A stretch of 64,000 bases of DNA, taken from the NCBI GenBank assembly GCA_947623455.1, contig OX392538.1, positions 32,487,001 to 32,551,000 on the forward strand. Reading direction: 5' to 3'. This stretch comes from Mimachlamys varia (taxonomy: Eukaryota; Mollusca; Bivalvia; Pectinida; Pectinidae). Numbering within the stretch: position 1 is the first letter of the stretch; every line of letters starts with the position of its first letter. Below, one piece after another: positions 44,433 through 56,067 of this stretch. The position numbers and the translations under genes were made by a program. The notes beneath the pieces are model-generated. The model was not told the DNA's origin. It did no database searches and saw nothing but the letters and a program-made list of their open reading frames with translations.

Positions 44433-44640
44433 CTGGCCAGTACAGGTAGGGAGAGAAGCCATTTTCAGAGTGCGAATGCAAACCAATCAAATCGGACCTT
44501 ATAGCGACACTGGCAACCAATCATATTACGTTTGATAAGATATCGATTGAATGACGGAAAGGGCCGAGGTTTTCCGATCGGGGGGTTTCTGGTGTGATAT
44601 TTTTGCTACGGAATGATTATGACCAAAGCTCGCGGTACAA
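44433..44640 (-). promoter_or_regulatory. Possible promoter and first exon for the minus-strand gene
   Basis: Plus-strand AACCAATCA boxes (inverted CCAAT) lie upstream of a minus-strand segment ATGGCTTCTCTCCCTACC that ends at a CAG|GTAGAT donor. It is richer in GC than its surroundings. If it is NEK10's 5' UTR exon, the first intron would be about 19 kb. The in-frame ATG is in the wrong phase for exon 1 as proposed, so it would be untranslated or belong elsewhere. Confidence 0.3.
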
Positions 44641-44942
44641 AGTAGACCGAGGATATTCGACTCGATAAGGACACAATATTTGTTTTTTTCTTCTTTAAAA
44701 ATAAAGTTCGATTAATAATCGGTTACTGAAAGAGAGCTAAGATCTAAGTTCTTCGGTCTAGAGTTTGACAGGATAGGAAAACCATAACCTTATTTCTTCA
44801 CATTTTTAAAAAAAAATTCTGTAAAGTAAACAAAAAAAAAATCATAATAACGTTATACGCGTAACCTGCAAACTGAAAACTTCACATGTTGTTATCTAAT
44901 GCATTGACTTTTACCATCATATAGGTATTACATATAACTACC

Positions 44943-45180
44943 TATAATCACAGGGACCTGTTAGAGCTAGTTTTGGACCTTAAATAGGGTGTTTAGAGTA
45001 ATTTTTCACCTTTGGAGGGTAAAGATCAATTTTCGATAAAAATGCCCCCTCAGTGGTCATAAAATCATTTTTATCGAACATTAATCTTAACCCCCCAAAT
45101 GTGTAAAATTACTCTAAACACCCTATTTAAGGTCCAAAACTAGCTCTAACAAATTCTCAGGTCCCTGTGCCTATAATCAT
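44943..45180. mobile_element. Foldback element, about 110-bp arms
   Basis: ATAATCACAGGGACCTG and CAGGTCCCTGTGCCTATAAT are inverted, as are TTTTGGACCTTAAATAGGG and CCCTATTTAAGGTCCAAAA. Further fragments at 37863-37998 and 47755-47900. Confidence 0.85.
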
Positions 45181-45232
45181 ACCAAAGTTATTTGACATTC
45201 ATTTGGGATATGAATGTCACGGACCTATTATT

Positions 45233-45297
45233 TGACGTCACCATTATGATGACGTCATAATTGATACGTTGAATACGGCGACATTATTATGACGTCA
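45233..45297. promoter_or_regulatory. Three palindromic CRE sites
   Basis: TGACGTCA at 45233-45240, 45250-45257 and 45290-45297, with a fourth at 46273-46280. The consensus for CREB/ATF factors. Two of them share flanking ATAATTG sequence and may have arisen by local duplication. Confidence 0.4.
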
Positions 45298-45374
45298 TAA
45301 TTGTACATTGAATACGACTGACCATCCTCGGTGATCACGTGTCTATTTATGGAGCAATCTTACATGTATGCAAA

Positions 45375-45443
45375 GTCGGAAACCCACGGTACATTTCTCT
45401 GACGTTTGCGTAACGTCTGAAAAATGTACCGTGGGTTTCCGAC
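45375..45443. other. Perfect 22-bp-arm hairpin
   Basis: GTCGGAAACCCACGGTACAT at the left is mirrored exactly by ATGTACCGTGGGTTTCCGAC at the right, around a 25-nt loop containing GACGTTTGCGTAACGTC, itself palindromic. Confidence 0.9.
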
Positions 45444-45599
45444 GATGTCTTACACGATAATAAACCATTTAGACTAAATGCTGAATAATTATAATCTATT
45501 GAGTGTAATTGATTTTTTTTAATTGAATGAACAATTCACAAATGGTATAAATGCAAGTAGTGACACTGAAAGTAGATCTAGTTCAAGACTTAGTCTTGA

Positions 45600-45935
45600 A
45601 AATAAAAAAGAGAATACCGAAGCGTTAACAAAATCATAATCCAAACTCAAAATCGATCAAACCAGGGGCAAAATATGAATAAATTAAAGACTCACATGGA
45701 GACCCTTGCAAAAGTACAAGAGAATAAGACCAGGTGTTCCGGAAGAGTATGCGTCTTCTGCTTCATCGACGACACCCGCCATGTAAATCTTTGTCACATC
45801 CAAGTAAACATCAAGTTCTCAAAATGAGAACCGAGTATCATTGTCAATCACAACAAGTAAACACACTTATGAGCATACTCAAAAACGTCCATCTTCATAT
45901 CACTTAAAGATACAGAATATTTCTCAATGAGACAA
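45600..45935 (-). repeat. Dispersed 330-bp repeat, copy 2
   Basis: Inverted relative to 26862-27190, separated by about 18.4 kb. Confidence 0.85.
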
Positions 45936-46924
45936 AGATGGCGACCATAAAACTTGCCCATAGTTCTGATCAACCTGCATCTCTCGAATCCTTGTGTTGT
46001 TAGTTTGTTTGTCAGCAGTCGACATCGATCACGAAAATCCCGATATTTAGAGCAAGTCCTGGAATACTTTCACTAAGCAGTTGGCTTTCATATGCAATAA
46101 GATTTGACGTACGATACCATGTTTTTTAAGATTTCTAATTGTGTAATACTGGTCTGCCTAGGGCAATACACCTGTAATCGCTGTGGTTGTATTAACTATT
46201 AAACATATACCCGTGTAAAGTATGATGTCATACAGCCACGCAACAGGACGTTACAGTAGCTCAACATTGACGTGACGTCATAAATACGGTTAACTCTGAT
46301 GCCGAAAAGAGAAAAGTGATGAAATTAAAGAAATAAATAACAATATTTTTAACTGTAAACATAAGAAAGCTGAGTGTTTGCAAATATGTGGTATGCTTAA
46401 TCTCGCTGACTGTTTCGTTTTTGTCAAACAAGCTCAAATAAGGGAGAAGATTATACTTTCAAAATAGTAGCAATTCAAAACGCATTTTCCTGCATGGTTT
46501 TAGAGCTTAAGCGTGTACTTTTGAAATGAGAGAGAAATACTTTCTTATGACCAGAGGTGTATAAGATAGGGAAATTCCTCTTTCGGGATTTTCGAAGCCT
46601 AATTATCTATTTTTTCGTGTGAATGTGAAAAAAAGTGCCGATGGATATATGATTCCTTTACAAGTATGAACATGCATATGATTTTATTTATTTTGCACGG
46701 AGCTTTTTTGTATCATCTAATTCCGTAGTCCGAAGGGTTCTGACTCTCTGACCCGCTAAATATTTGGACGACAGGCGGTCTCGCACCCGTTGGATATTTA
46801 GATAAATGCCTCTAGTTTCTCCAGCTATATCTTTAAACCGTTCGTTATATATAAATGAGAAAGTAAGATACAGTACACCATATTACTTAATCTTATCTAA
46901 AATAAATCGGACGAACATGTATGG

Positions 46925-47205
46925 GTCGAAGAAGTAGCACGGAGTGTACTCTTTATAAACCGCAGCGGTTTATAATGAGAGTTCACTCCGGTTTTTTGTG
47001 TTATAACCCCATAACATAAAAAAAACATTCAAGTTAATACTGGGATTTTGAATCTAACTTGAATCTATTTATTATGTTATGGGGTTATAACACAAAAAAC
47101 GGAGTGTACTCTAAATAAACCACGAAGCGGTTTATAATGAGAGTTCACTCCAGTTTTTTGTGTTATAACCCCATAACATAAAAAATAGATTCAAGTTAAT
47201 ACTTA
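46925..47205. mobile_element. Foldback element with a third arm
   Basis: TTTTTTGTGTTATAACCCCA and its complement TGGGGTTATAACACAAAAAA alternate three times; AACCGCAGCGGTTTATAATG recurs beside them. Confidence 0.85.
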
Positions 47206-49560
47206 TTATTAATCTATACCCTGCGAAAATTAACTCTTTTCTCTTACAAATCATTTCGCTGCTGCATCAGCCAATCAAACGCGACGTTATAAACGGCGAC
47301 GTCATTTTTTACGTTATGGGCTGATAACATATTTTTTTAAGCCAATGGAAATGCTTGTTTCAAACAAGATTAAATTAAATAACATTGTATCCTTGCAAAC
47401 GTATATGTTAGATTATCTTGGTACCTAAATCCGTGCTATCTAAGGTTCATGGCAGTATACTATTATGATGTCATATGTTTAGAGTAATGCTATCCTTTAT
47501 TGGGAAAGAAGAAGCGGGAAAAAACTCACACACAGAAAAGCATATTTTATAAAACAATTTTAGATTACTTGCTTCTTATATGTGGAACATAATAAGTCCT
47601 ATAGCCGAAGGCGATTTTTCACTTACAGCATCTTTGACACAATTAAGGACTTAAATAATCTTATTCCAGGGTTGACCACAATCGACCTGAGGATTTGTTA
47701 CAGCGCGGACTTTTATAGATCTAATCTATTTCCGTGGTTATAGCTAGTTTTCACGGTTTTGGACCTTCATCAAGGCGTTAGATCTTTTTTTTTTTATTTT
47801 TTTTTTATTTTGCAATTTTGGGGAATTTTTTTAGTTCAGTTTAAGATAAATGTAAAATTACTTTTAACACAATGATTTAGGTCCAAAACTTGCTCTCATA
47901 TACTATATATTTTGTAGCTTAGCAGGAGAGGGGAGGTAACTTGTATAAAATAAACCTTGTATTTCTAAACTGTTGCCACGGACTTCGATCGAAGTCCGGG
48001 CTTTGGCAAACAAATTAAAATTGTCAATATCTGTTAGTGTTCAACTATTTTTTGCTAGTGGAGAATGATGTAGGAATGTTTTAACCCTTCCTATAAAATA
48101 TATTGGCATATAAAATGTATATCGTTTGTGAAATATGATGATTTGAATCAAAATGGTATACAATGCGTTTCTGTATCAGGGGCGTATGCCTTCATATCTA
48201 CAGAATTAATAAACCTTCCCAAAGCGTTAAGCACATCTGACCAAAGATTTTTTTTAATCAGAAGATATTTGATAATTTGAACTTTGTCAATAAGAGTTTA
48301 AATTCTTCTATTCCACGTCTTTATCAGAAATTTAAGCAAAATTAGGTTTTTTAAAACAAAGTTAAGGTTAGAAATTTCATGCATTTGTTTTTATATTCAA
48401 GCCTGAAAATTGGAAAAATAGATTTGATTCAATAATTGTTTCAAGGAGAGATTTTTAGTATTAAAGAAGTATGAGAAAATCATCTGTACATTATACGCGT
48501 TATATTTTTATTACTTAAATTCTTAATCATATTACTTTGCGTAATATGAAAATATATGGTGCAATTGGGTCACCTTGCTTGACCTTGAAGAAAGTTGATA
48601 TAGATTACCACCCTAATAAATAGCTGAATTCACAATTGAATGAAAAAGTTTTACCCATTTTCTTATACTATTTCAAAATAACCCACTAGAAAATAATCAG
48701 TGTTTTATCTCTAAATTTCTATGAAACAGGATCAAAAGCCTTTTGGAAATCTATCTTTAGAAACATTCAACAAAATGACAATTAAAAACTGTTTTTTGGG
48801 GGATAAATAAAAAACAAAGTATGTGTCTCTTCATATACATTTTTGTTAAAAGTCTTAACCTATTATGTTAGTCTATAAATTTCTGTCACATGTATCAGTG
48901 AAAAACACAGGTAAAACACAGGTAAAACACATAAATCAAACTAACATTAACGAAATCGACTATGATCATTGTAACAACATGTTCCCTAACACTTGTTTTT
49001 AAAATATATTGCGATCAGCGATTGTACATCATTTTTCCAATTTATGTGTATGAAAGTCGAGAAATTTCATAATTCAACTAATATTCTAAAACTCCACTGA
49101 TATTGTTACTCTTTTTAATCGATTCATCAGATGAACAGACCAGCCTGCTGAAAGTTTGTTATTCGTATAATCATGTGTCATATCGGGTTTTATAACATAA
49201 CTGATCCGTTCAGTCATGTCATAGGATCATGTCATTACTATGGTATTACACATGTGTAATAACACCATTGCGACGCCATAAACAAATGATGTCTTTATGA
49301 CGTTATATGATTGTCTTGGAAGTGAAAATCACACCGCCAAAGTAGAAATTTGCCTTTCTTATAAAGAAACTAAATTTGAGAGTTTTGGTGTACTTTTTCA
49401 GGAATATAAGTTATGTAATAAATATGATCTTACACTCGCGTGAAAAGGCTCGGGACATATTAATTTACCTAACTCGTTCAATAAAATCCATATTACATTC
49501 ACACCTATGTAAGACCCTCTATTTAGTGCATCTTTATTGGAATGATAAAAATAGATATGA
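47206..49560. other. Non-coding interval
   Basis: AT-rich, no exon recognised. Includes a foldback-family fragment at 47755-47900 and a perfect 20-bp palindrome CGGACTTCGATCGAAGTCCG at 47979-47998. Confidence 0.5.
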
Positions 49561-49567
49561 TTTTTTC

Positions 49568-49820
49568 ATACTTGCCAACCCTCCCTATTTAGTAGGGAGA
49601 CTCCCGATTTTGGACCCTTTAATGTTGCATTTTCAACTTTGGAATTTGCTTAACTTTCCCCATTTTTAAGGATCTGATGATTTCTTCTGAAAGAAGAGCT
49701 CAAAAGAAGCCATTTAAAAGTGTTATTTTTCCTCTGAATGTACATGTATATTATTTATGCTTTCAAATTCTGAGGAAGCGTAATCTCCCCCATGGAAATT
49801 TCAAAAAGTTGGCAAGAATG
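49568..49820. mobile_element. MITE of the ATACTTGCCAAC family, copy C
   Basis: Left end CATACTTGCCAACCCTCCC, right end AAAGTTGGCAAGAATG, about 250 bp, between T-rich flanks compatible with a 6-bp duplication. Inverted relative to copy A. Confidence 0.85.
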
Positions 49821-50417
49821 TTTTTTGGTCAGTTTGAACAAAATGACAGTAAAATAATTGATGATGAGCCTGTTCGAATTTTGCGAAATTATGCTTAAGA
49901 AAATAAGCGAGATTTATAACTACAGCGGTACTTGAGTCGAAAGCGACAAAATTAAATTACATAATACTTACTGACAGCCTCGAGGCGCGTATGTAACACA
50001 GATGGCTTGTATGTCTCTGTTATTACTTACTGACGAGAAAATGACTTAAGAAACGGTTGGATATTAATTTTGATTTCAAGAGTAATGGAAGTAAAACATA
50101 TCATCGTAGTTTATTTTCACATTTATAATTTGTGTAATGATAAGACCAAATGGCACCATTTTAAGTCACTGCTAATAAACGCTCGCAGGGCTTGCACATT
50201 AAATCGTAATCATTTTCCAGATATTGTTTTTTTTTTGTAAATTATCAAAAGGAATTCCACAAAATTTGTTTGATGCTTTGACTTGTCATGTCAAATAGTG
50301 TATACATGAAGTACATAATAATATAAGCCTGATGATCCTTGTTTTGCATAACTGGGAAAAAAGCGCGGGAAGTAAGTAAATATATGACAGGGTTGTCTCC
50401 CATGTAAAATTTGTTGT

Positions 50418-50433
50418 GACCGCTAGGTGGCGC
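50418..50433 (+). promoter_or_regulatory. CTCF-like motif, plus orientation
   Basis: GACCGCTAGGTGGCGC, full match to the CTCF core. Oriented opposite to the site at 32778, pointing away from it. Confidence 0.45.
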
Positions 50434-50492
50434 GTTGAAGGGTCATGACCCGGACTTTGACAACATTCAGCAGCAGTCAACCTGCCGTCTAC

Positions 50493-50637
50493 CTGCTGGA
50501 GTCGGTCTTTGATGTTTGACGTAATGTGCATCTGATAACCGCAGTAACAGTAAGTACACAAAGCGGTGTAGGAGTACTTGGGTTTGAGGCGTCCTTTCCA
50601 GGTTAAAGTCCAGCTATCTACTTGATCTTTGTCTGCT
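50493..50637 (-). CDS. Unidentified candidate coding exon
   Basis: Bounded by acceptor TATATTTCCTCAG and donor CAG|GTAGAC. Exactly 1 + 144 nt, open frame of 48 codons: ADKDQVDSWTLTWKGRLKPK, then YSYTALCTYCYCGYQMHITS. Cys-rich C-x2-C-x-C cluster. Higher GC than surrounding DNA, suggesting coding. I do not recognise the family and found no partner exons within the window. Confidence 0.35.
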
Positions 50638-51783
50638 CTGAGGAAATATAGATACACAACTCGAGATCTTAGGCTTGCTACTGTGATGCCTTATCAGTGA
50701 ACCAAACAAACAACATCCTAGTTTATATTCTTCGCCAGCTATTTGGGTTAATTAAAAGAAAGTATAGATCTACAGAATATATATGTACACGATTTAATAA
50801 CCATTTTAATGCAAACAACTTGTAACGTTGAATATCAAGGCAGCCTGCAATTAAAAGTCATTGTCTAATAAACAGATTAAAAAGACCATGTGATTATATA
50901 CATTGGCATCCTATTGGATTTTCCATGACTTTGATTCAGAAGTTTGATTGCAGCCTTACAAATGCTAACCAGGATAAAGTTTGATATCATTAATTAAGCT
51001 AGTACAAGTGTACAATTTTAAAAGATGTGCATTGATTTGGTTGCCTTACAAGTGTAACACGTACAGGACAAAGTCAGAATTGAAATGTAGTGACCAGACC
51101 AATCGAGGTTCGAATGCGGGACCAGCTTCTGAACTCTTGATGAACACTCTTCCTGGTCGCTGATGATCGATCCTGTCCAGTTCTGCTACACGAGCATGAG
51201 CTGGCGCTGTTTCATTTCAGCTCCACGGTAGAGTATATATACATATCAGGCTGTATTGTAGAGCGAGGGTAACAGGATTGAGCCAAACTACAGCACTTTA
51301 ATTCCTTCCTTTTACAAACACCAATTTAGATTCTTTGAATCCCCAACAAGGGTTCTCTATAGCTTTGAAACATTAAACGATAAGTCAAGTCAAAGGCATC
51401 AGTTCAATGTTATAGTGCCATTACTGGGACTCAAACTATGCAACCCTTAATTGGTTCTTCAGCCCATTGCGCTATCACTGTGCTATATAAAAGGGAAACT
51501 TGATCCCTACAACTGATGCTAAGTGTAAGGCAAGCTGATTAATGTACATCTTTTATAAATATCGATGTAAACATACAAATAGATATTTTATGTTATGTAG
51601 TGCTTTACTGAACATGAGTATTGTTATTATCATACAACTTTATTGCTTGTGTAACTGGAGAGGAAAAAATGGGGTTTCAACCTGGAACCTTTCGAACTTG
51701 AGGCATTCGCTCGAACAATTGAGCTATCTGGTTAGCTACAAGTGAACAAGGCCATGCAGCATTGCTATACATTCCCTTTTTTA

Positions 51784-53842
51784 GGTCATCTGACCCGAAG
51801 GGTCAGGATGACCTATAGTCATCATGCTTCGTCCGTCGTCGTGCGTCGTGCGCCGTCCGTAAACTTTTCCATTTAAACATCTTCTTCTCATAAACCAAAA
51901 GGCCCATAGACCCAATATTGGGCCTGTGGCATGCTGGGATAAAGGGCTACCAAGTTTGTTCAAACAAATGACCTTGACCTTCATTCAAGGTCACAGGGGC
52001 CAAAAAGGTCAAAATCTTTGAACGACTTCTTCTGAATAACCAAAAGGCCCAGAGACCTAATATTGGGCCTGTGGCATGCTGGGATAAAGGGCTACCAAGT
52101 TTGTTCAAACAAATGACCTTGACCTTCATTCAAGGTCACAGGGGCCAAAAAGGTCAAAATCTTTGAACGACTTCTTTTGAATAACCAAAAGGCCCAGAGA
52201 CCTGATATTGGGCCTGTGGCATGCTGGGATAAAGGGCTACCAAGTTTGTTCAAACAAATGACCTTGACCTTCATTCAAGGTCACAGGGGCCGAAAAGGTC
52301 AAAATCTTTTTAAACAACTTCTTCTGAATAACCAAAAGGCCCAGAGACCTGATATTGGTCCTGTGTTATGCTGAGATAAAGGGCTACCAAGTTTGTTCAA
52401 AGAAATGACCTTGACCTTCATTCAAGGTCACAGGGGACAAAACGGTCATAATTTTTAAACGACTTCTTCTGAATAACCATAAGGCCCAGAGACCTAATAT
52501 TGGGCCTGTGGCATGCTGGGATAAAGGGCTACCAAGTTTGTTCAAAGAAATGACCTTGACCTTCATTCAATGTCACAGGGGCCAAAAAGGTCAAAATCTT
52601 TGAACGACTTCTTCTGAATAACCAAAAGGCCCAGAGACCTGATATTGGTCCTGTGTTATGCTGAGATAAAGGGCTACCAAGTTTGTTCAAAGAAATGACC
52701 TTGACCTTCATTCAAGGTCACAGGGGATAAAACGGTCATAATTTTTAAACGACTTCTTCTGAATAACCAAAAGGCACAGAGACCTAATATTGGGCCTGTG
52801 GCATGCTGGGATAAAGGGCTACCAAGTTTGTTCAAAGAAATGACCTTGACTTTCATTCAAGGTCACAGGGGCCAAAACGGTCATAATCTTTAAACAACTT
52901 CTTCTGAATACCCAAAAGGCCCAGAGACCTGATATTGGGCCTGTGGCATGCTGGGATAAAGGGCTACCAAGTTTGTTCAAAGAAATGACCTTGACCTTCA
53001 TTCAAGGTCACAGGGGCCAAAAAGGTCAAAATCTTTTTAAACAACTTCTTCTGAATAACCAAAAGGCCCAGAGACCTGATATTGGTCCTGTGTTATGCTG
53101 GGATAAAGGGCTACCAAGTTTGTTCAAAGAAATGACCTTGACCTTCATTCAAGGTCACAGAGGCCAAAACGGTCATAATCTTTAAACAACTTCTTCTGAA
53201 TAACTAAAAGGCTCAGAGACCTGATATTAGGCCTGTGGCATGCTGGGATAAAGGTCTACAAAGTTTGTTCAAATAAATGACCTTGAACTTCATTCAAGGT
53301 CACAGGGGCCAAAAGGGTCAAAATCTTTAAAACAACTTTTTCTGAATAACCAAAAGGCACAGAGATGTGATATTGGGCTTGTGGCATGCTGGGATAAAGG
53401 TGTGTCAAGTTTGTTTAAAGAAATGACCCTGACATTCATTCAAGGTCACAGGGGCCAAAAGGGTTTGTTGTCAAGTTTACTCACTAGGAATAAGCTGAAA
53501 CTTGCCAGAAATGATTCTGAGATGATGCTGATTAAGTGTTGTTATTTTTAGGTTGGTTCAAAATTCAAGATGGCCACCACAGCCGCCATTTTGAATACAC
53601 ATTTTAAACTTCTCAAGTTCTACCAGTGGAATTGAGCTGAAACTTGCCAGAAATGATATCCTGAGATGGTCCCAACAAAGTGTTGTTATTTTTCAAGCCC
53701 ATCAGAAATCCAAGAAGGCCACTATCTTGAACTTGGCAATCTATACAGGCATATTATAACTTGATTTAATGACTACACGTATTTTCATAGTGATTTTACA
53801 ATTGGTAGTCAGATGACCGTTAAGGCCCGTTGGGCCTCTTGT
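51784..53842. mobile_element. Pearl-like/Helitron-related element with eleven 145-bp units
   Basis: Opens with a 30-nt hairpin (51784-51813), then GTCCGTCGTCGTGCG-type sequence, then tandem units of 145 bp (about 51870-53460) with GCATGCTGGGATAAAGGGCT. It closes with a small hairpin GGCCC-GTT-GGGCC at 53824-53836. Architecture (terminal hairpin, tandem core) resembles bivalve pearl/HINE elements; no Rep/helicase gene. Open frames of 60 codons in each unit are by-products of repetition. Confidence 0.8.
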
Positions 53843-53925
53843 CAATTTTCTTTCAAGTTTGGCACCAAGATAACTAGTATTTATAACCCAGGTTCGGGTA
53901 TCCTATTGCCCAAGCCTATATATAT

Positions 53926-54865
53926 ATAAGAAACATGGAAACACAAATGACGAAGGAAGACAATTTTTTGACTAGTGCCCTATCCGGGCCTCGACTTCAC
54001 GATCTCCAGCACCAAATCGCCTAGCCAGAAATACCTGCGGCTGTTACCACTGCGCCAACTCGACATCACCAAAAAAGGATGTTTTAAATTTGAAGTCGCA
54101 GTGAGAGACGGTCCGGTATTCTGACATGATCATAGTGGAAATTGTCTATTATATTGATTTGAACACCTGGATCGCAGTGCATATACATACATGGATACGA
54201 ATTGTACAAGATAACATATATTAAGCACGGGTACAATTAAGACAGGAAATTCACATTTTAACCTTCGGATCAACAACACTAAGTGTATATGATACATTGT
54301 GTTTTATACATTATAAGAAACGAGGAAACACAAATGACGAAGGAAGACAATTTTTTGACCCGTGCCCTATCCGTGCTTCGAACTCACGATCTCCGGCACC
54401 AAATCGCCTAGCCAGAAATACCTGCAGCCGTTACCACTGCGCCAACGCGACATCCCCAAAAAAGGATGCTTTGAAGTCACAGTGAGAGACGGTCCGGTAT
54501 TCTGACATGATCATAGTGGAAATCGTCTATTATAGTGATGTGAACACCTGGATCGCAATGCATATAAATACATGGATACGAATTGTACAAGATAACATAT
54601 ATTAAGCACGGGTACAATTACGACAGGAAATTCACATTTTAACCTTCGGATCAACAACACTAAGTGTATATGATACATTGTGTTTAATATATTATAAGAA
54701 ACACGGAAACACAAATGACGAAGGAAGACAATTTTTTGACTCGTGCCCTATCCGTGCCTCGAACTCACGATCTCCGGCACCAAATCGCCTAGCCAGAAAC
54801 ACCTGCGGCCATTACCACTGCGCCAACTCGACATCCCCAAAAAAGGATGCTTTAAACACTAGACA
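53926..54865 (-). mobile_element. Three tandem 381-387-bp units each holding a tRNA-derived SINE
   Basis: Units start at 53926, 54313 and 54694. On the minus strand each has box A TGGCGCAGTGGTAAC and box B GAGTTCGAGGC (GAAGTCGAGGC in the first). The remainder carries GAATTGTACAAGATAACATA. Amplified as a block rather than by three independent insertions, since flanks are repeated too. Confidence 0.8.
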
Positions 54866-54874
54866 GACTGATGT

Positions 54875-55275
54875 TACAAGAGATGGGTACCACAAAATCA
54901 AAAGTACCACAGTATTTAGGCGAAGAATGCGGTACGTACCGCGATATACCAACTTGATGGAATGTTTGAGCTAGCTAAAGGTCTCCGGCTGTTTTTGTTA
55001 TGAAGCCAATCAACAAGACGCCTGTCATATTAAGTTTCTCTTTGTGCTATCCTCTAATATTGTTTGAGTGAAGCTATGTCTGTCCTGGTTGATCAGCAAA
55101 CTTATAGGAAATCATAATTAAACCATATTGGAATTCCAATTGATCTATGTTACAAATAGTTCATTGATATTAAGTTAAATGAAAGTCCCCAAAAAAAACA
55201 ATACAGGACTAACGTACCACGGTACATACCATCACATCTTTATACAACGGTATATCGGTAAAACCGCCCAGCCCT
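54875..55275. mobile_element. Degenerate element rich in ACCGTGGTAC-type repeats
   Basis: CGGTACGTACCG at 54931 and TACCACGGTAC at 55216 are near-palindromic; the right end resembles ACGGTATATCGGTAAAACCG, then GCCCAGCCCTA. A similar set recurs at 55745-55995 (CCGGTATACC, ACCACGGTAC). Probably hAT-like remains. Confidence 0.4.
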
Positions 55276-56067
55276 AGATGCTACGATATCAAATGACTGG
55301 GCCAGTCAAGCAGTCAAGTTCCGATACATGTATGTCAGACATCTTCATAATTCGACTGAATTTGTCTGATGTGATAGCAAATGTAAACAGTAAAGGTTAA
55401 TTTATCTGTAATCTACAATATAAGTGATACACCTTTATCACGTATAGTTGTCAAATCTTCATGTCAGCCTCACTTCAGCTATCAGCATATATGATAATAC
55501 AGTGGTATATTATAGGACGATCTAATTCATGGGTATCAGCTGGCCCATATTTATAGTGTCTTGTTGACATTGTTTGGGAGATACATTGAGATGGTTTAGA
55601 TGTTTATTGATAATAGATTACAATACATCTTGCTCCTGAATTGGATTTCGGACAAATATAGTATACACCTACAACACCGATCAGACTGAATTGTATTACG
55701 GAAGTGAGGAATTACATAAACTTAATAGGTATGTAATTTACTGTAGAGCTGGGCTGTATAATACCGGTATACCATACCAGTGATAAATCCAGCATCATGT
55801 ACTTAAGAATTTTGAATTCCGTTGAATTTCTGGAAATGGTTAAATTTATCATTGTACATGTGCCCTGGATCACGTGGGACTCGTGCATTGTTTTGGCAAT
55901 TTAACACAAATGAAATGGACCAATAAAAAATAATTGTAGAATGATCACTGCCATGGTATAAAGTTGTGATGGTTACTTGTACCACGGTACAATATAGTCA
56001 TGTTTTTGGGGAACTTTCAATTTCATGAATTCATTTTAATTTGATAAAAAAAACCTACTTCTTTTAT

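Noticed and set aside
45943..46010. AAGATGGCGACC as a gene start
   Set aside because: The frame ends after 21 codons and the same motif occurs inside the transposon near 42256. It is a YY1-like motif within repeats rather than a supported start.
51660..51745. tRNA-like sequence on the minus strand (GATAGCTCAATTG and GGTTGAAACCC)
   Set aside because: No complete cloverleaf or anticodon arm could be drawn; most likely a degraded SINE head.
51781..53185. Series of 60-80 codon open frames beginning MKVKVI(C/S)LNK
   Set aside because: They recur every 145 bp in a tandem repeat whose unit length is not divisible by three; each ends at the same stop. By-product of repetition, not genes.
54297..54974. 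Open frames starting MCFIHYKKRGNTN and MCLIYYKKHGNTN
   Set aside because: Two copies of the same SINE-containing tandem unit read on the strand opposite its tRNA-like promoter.
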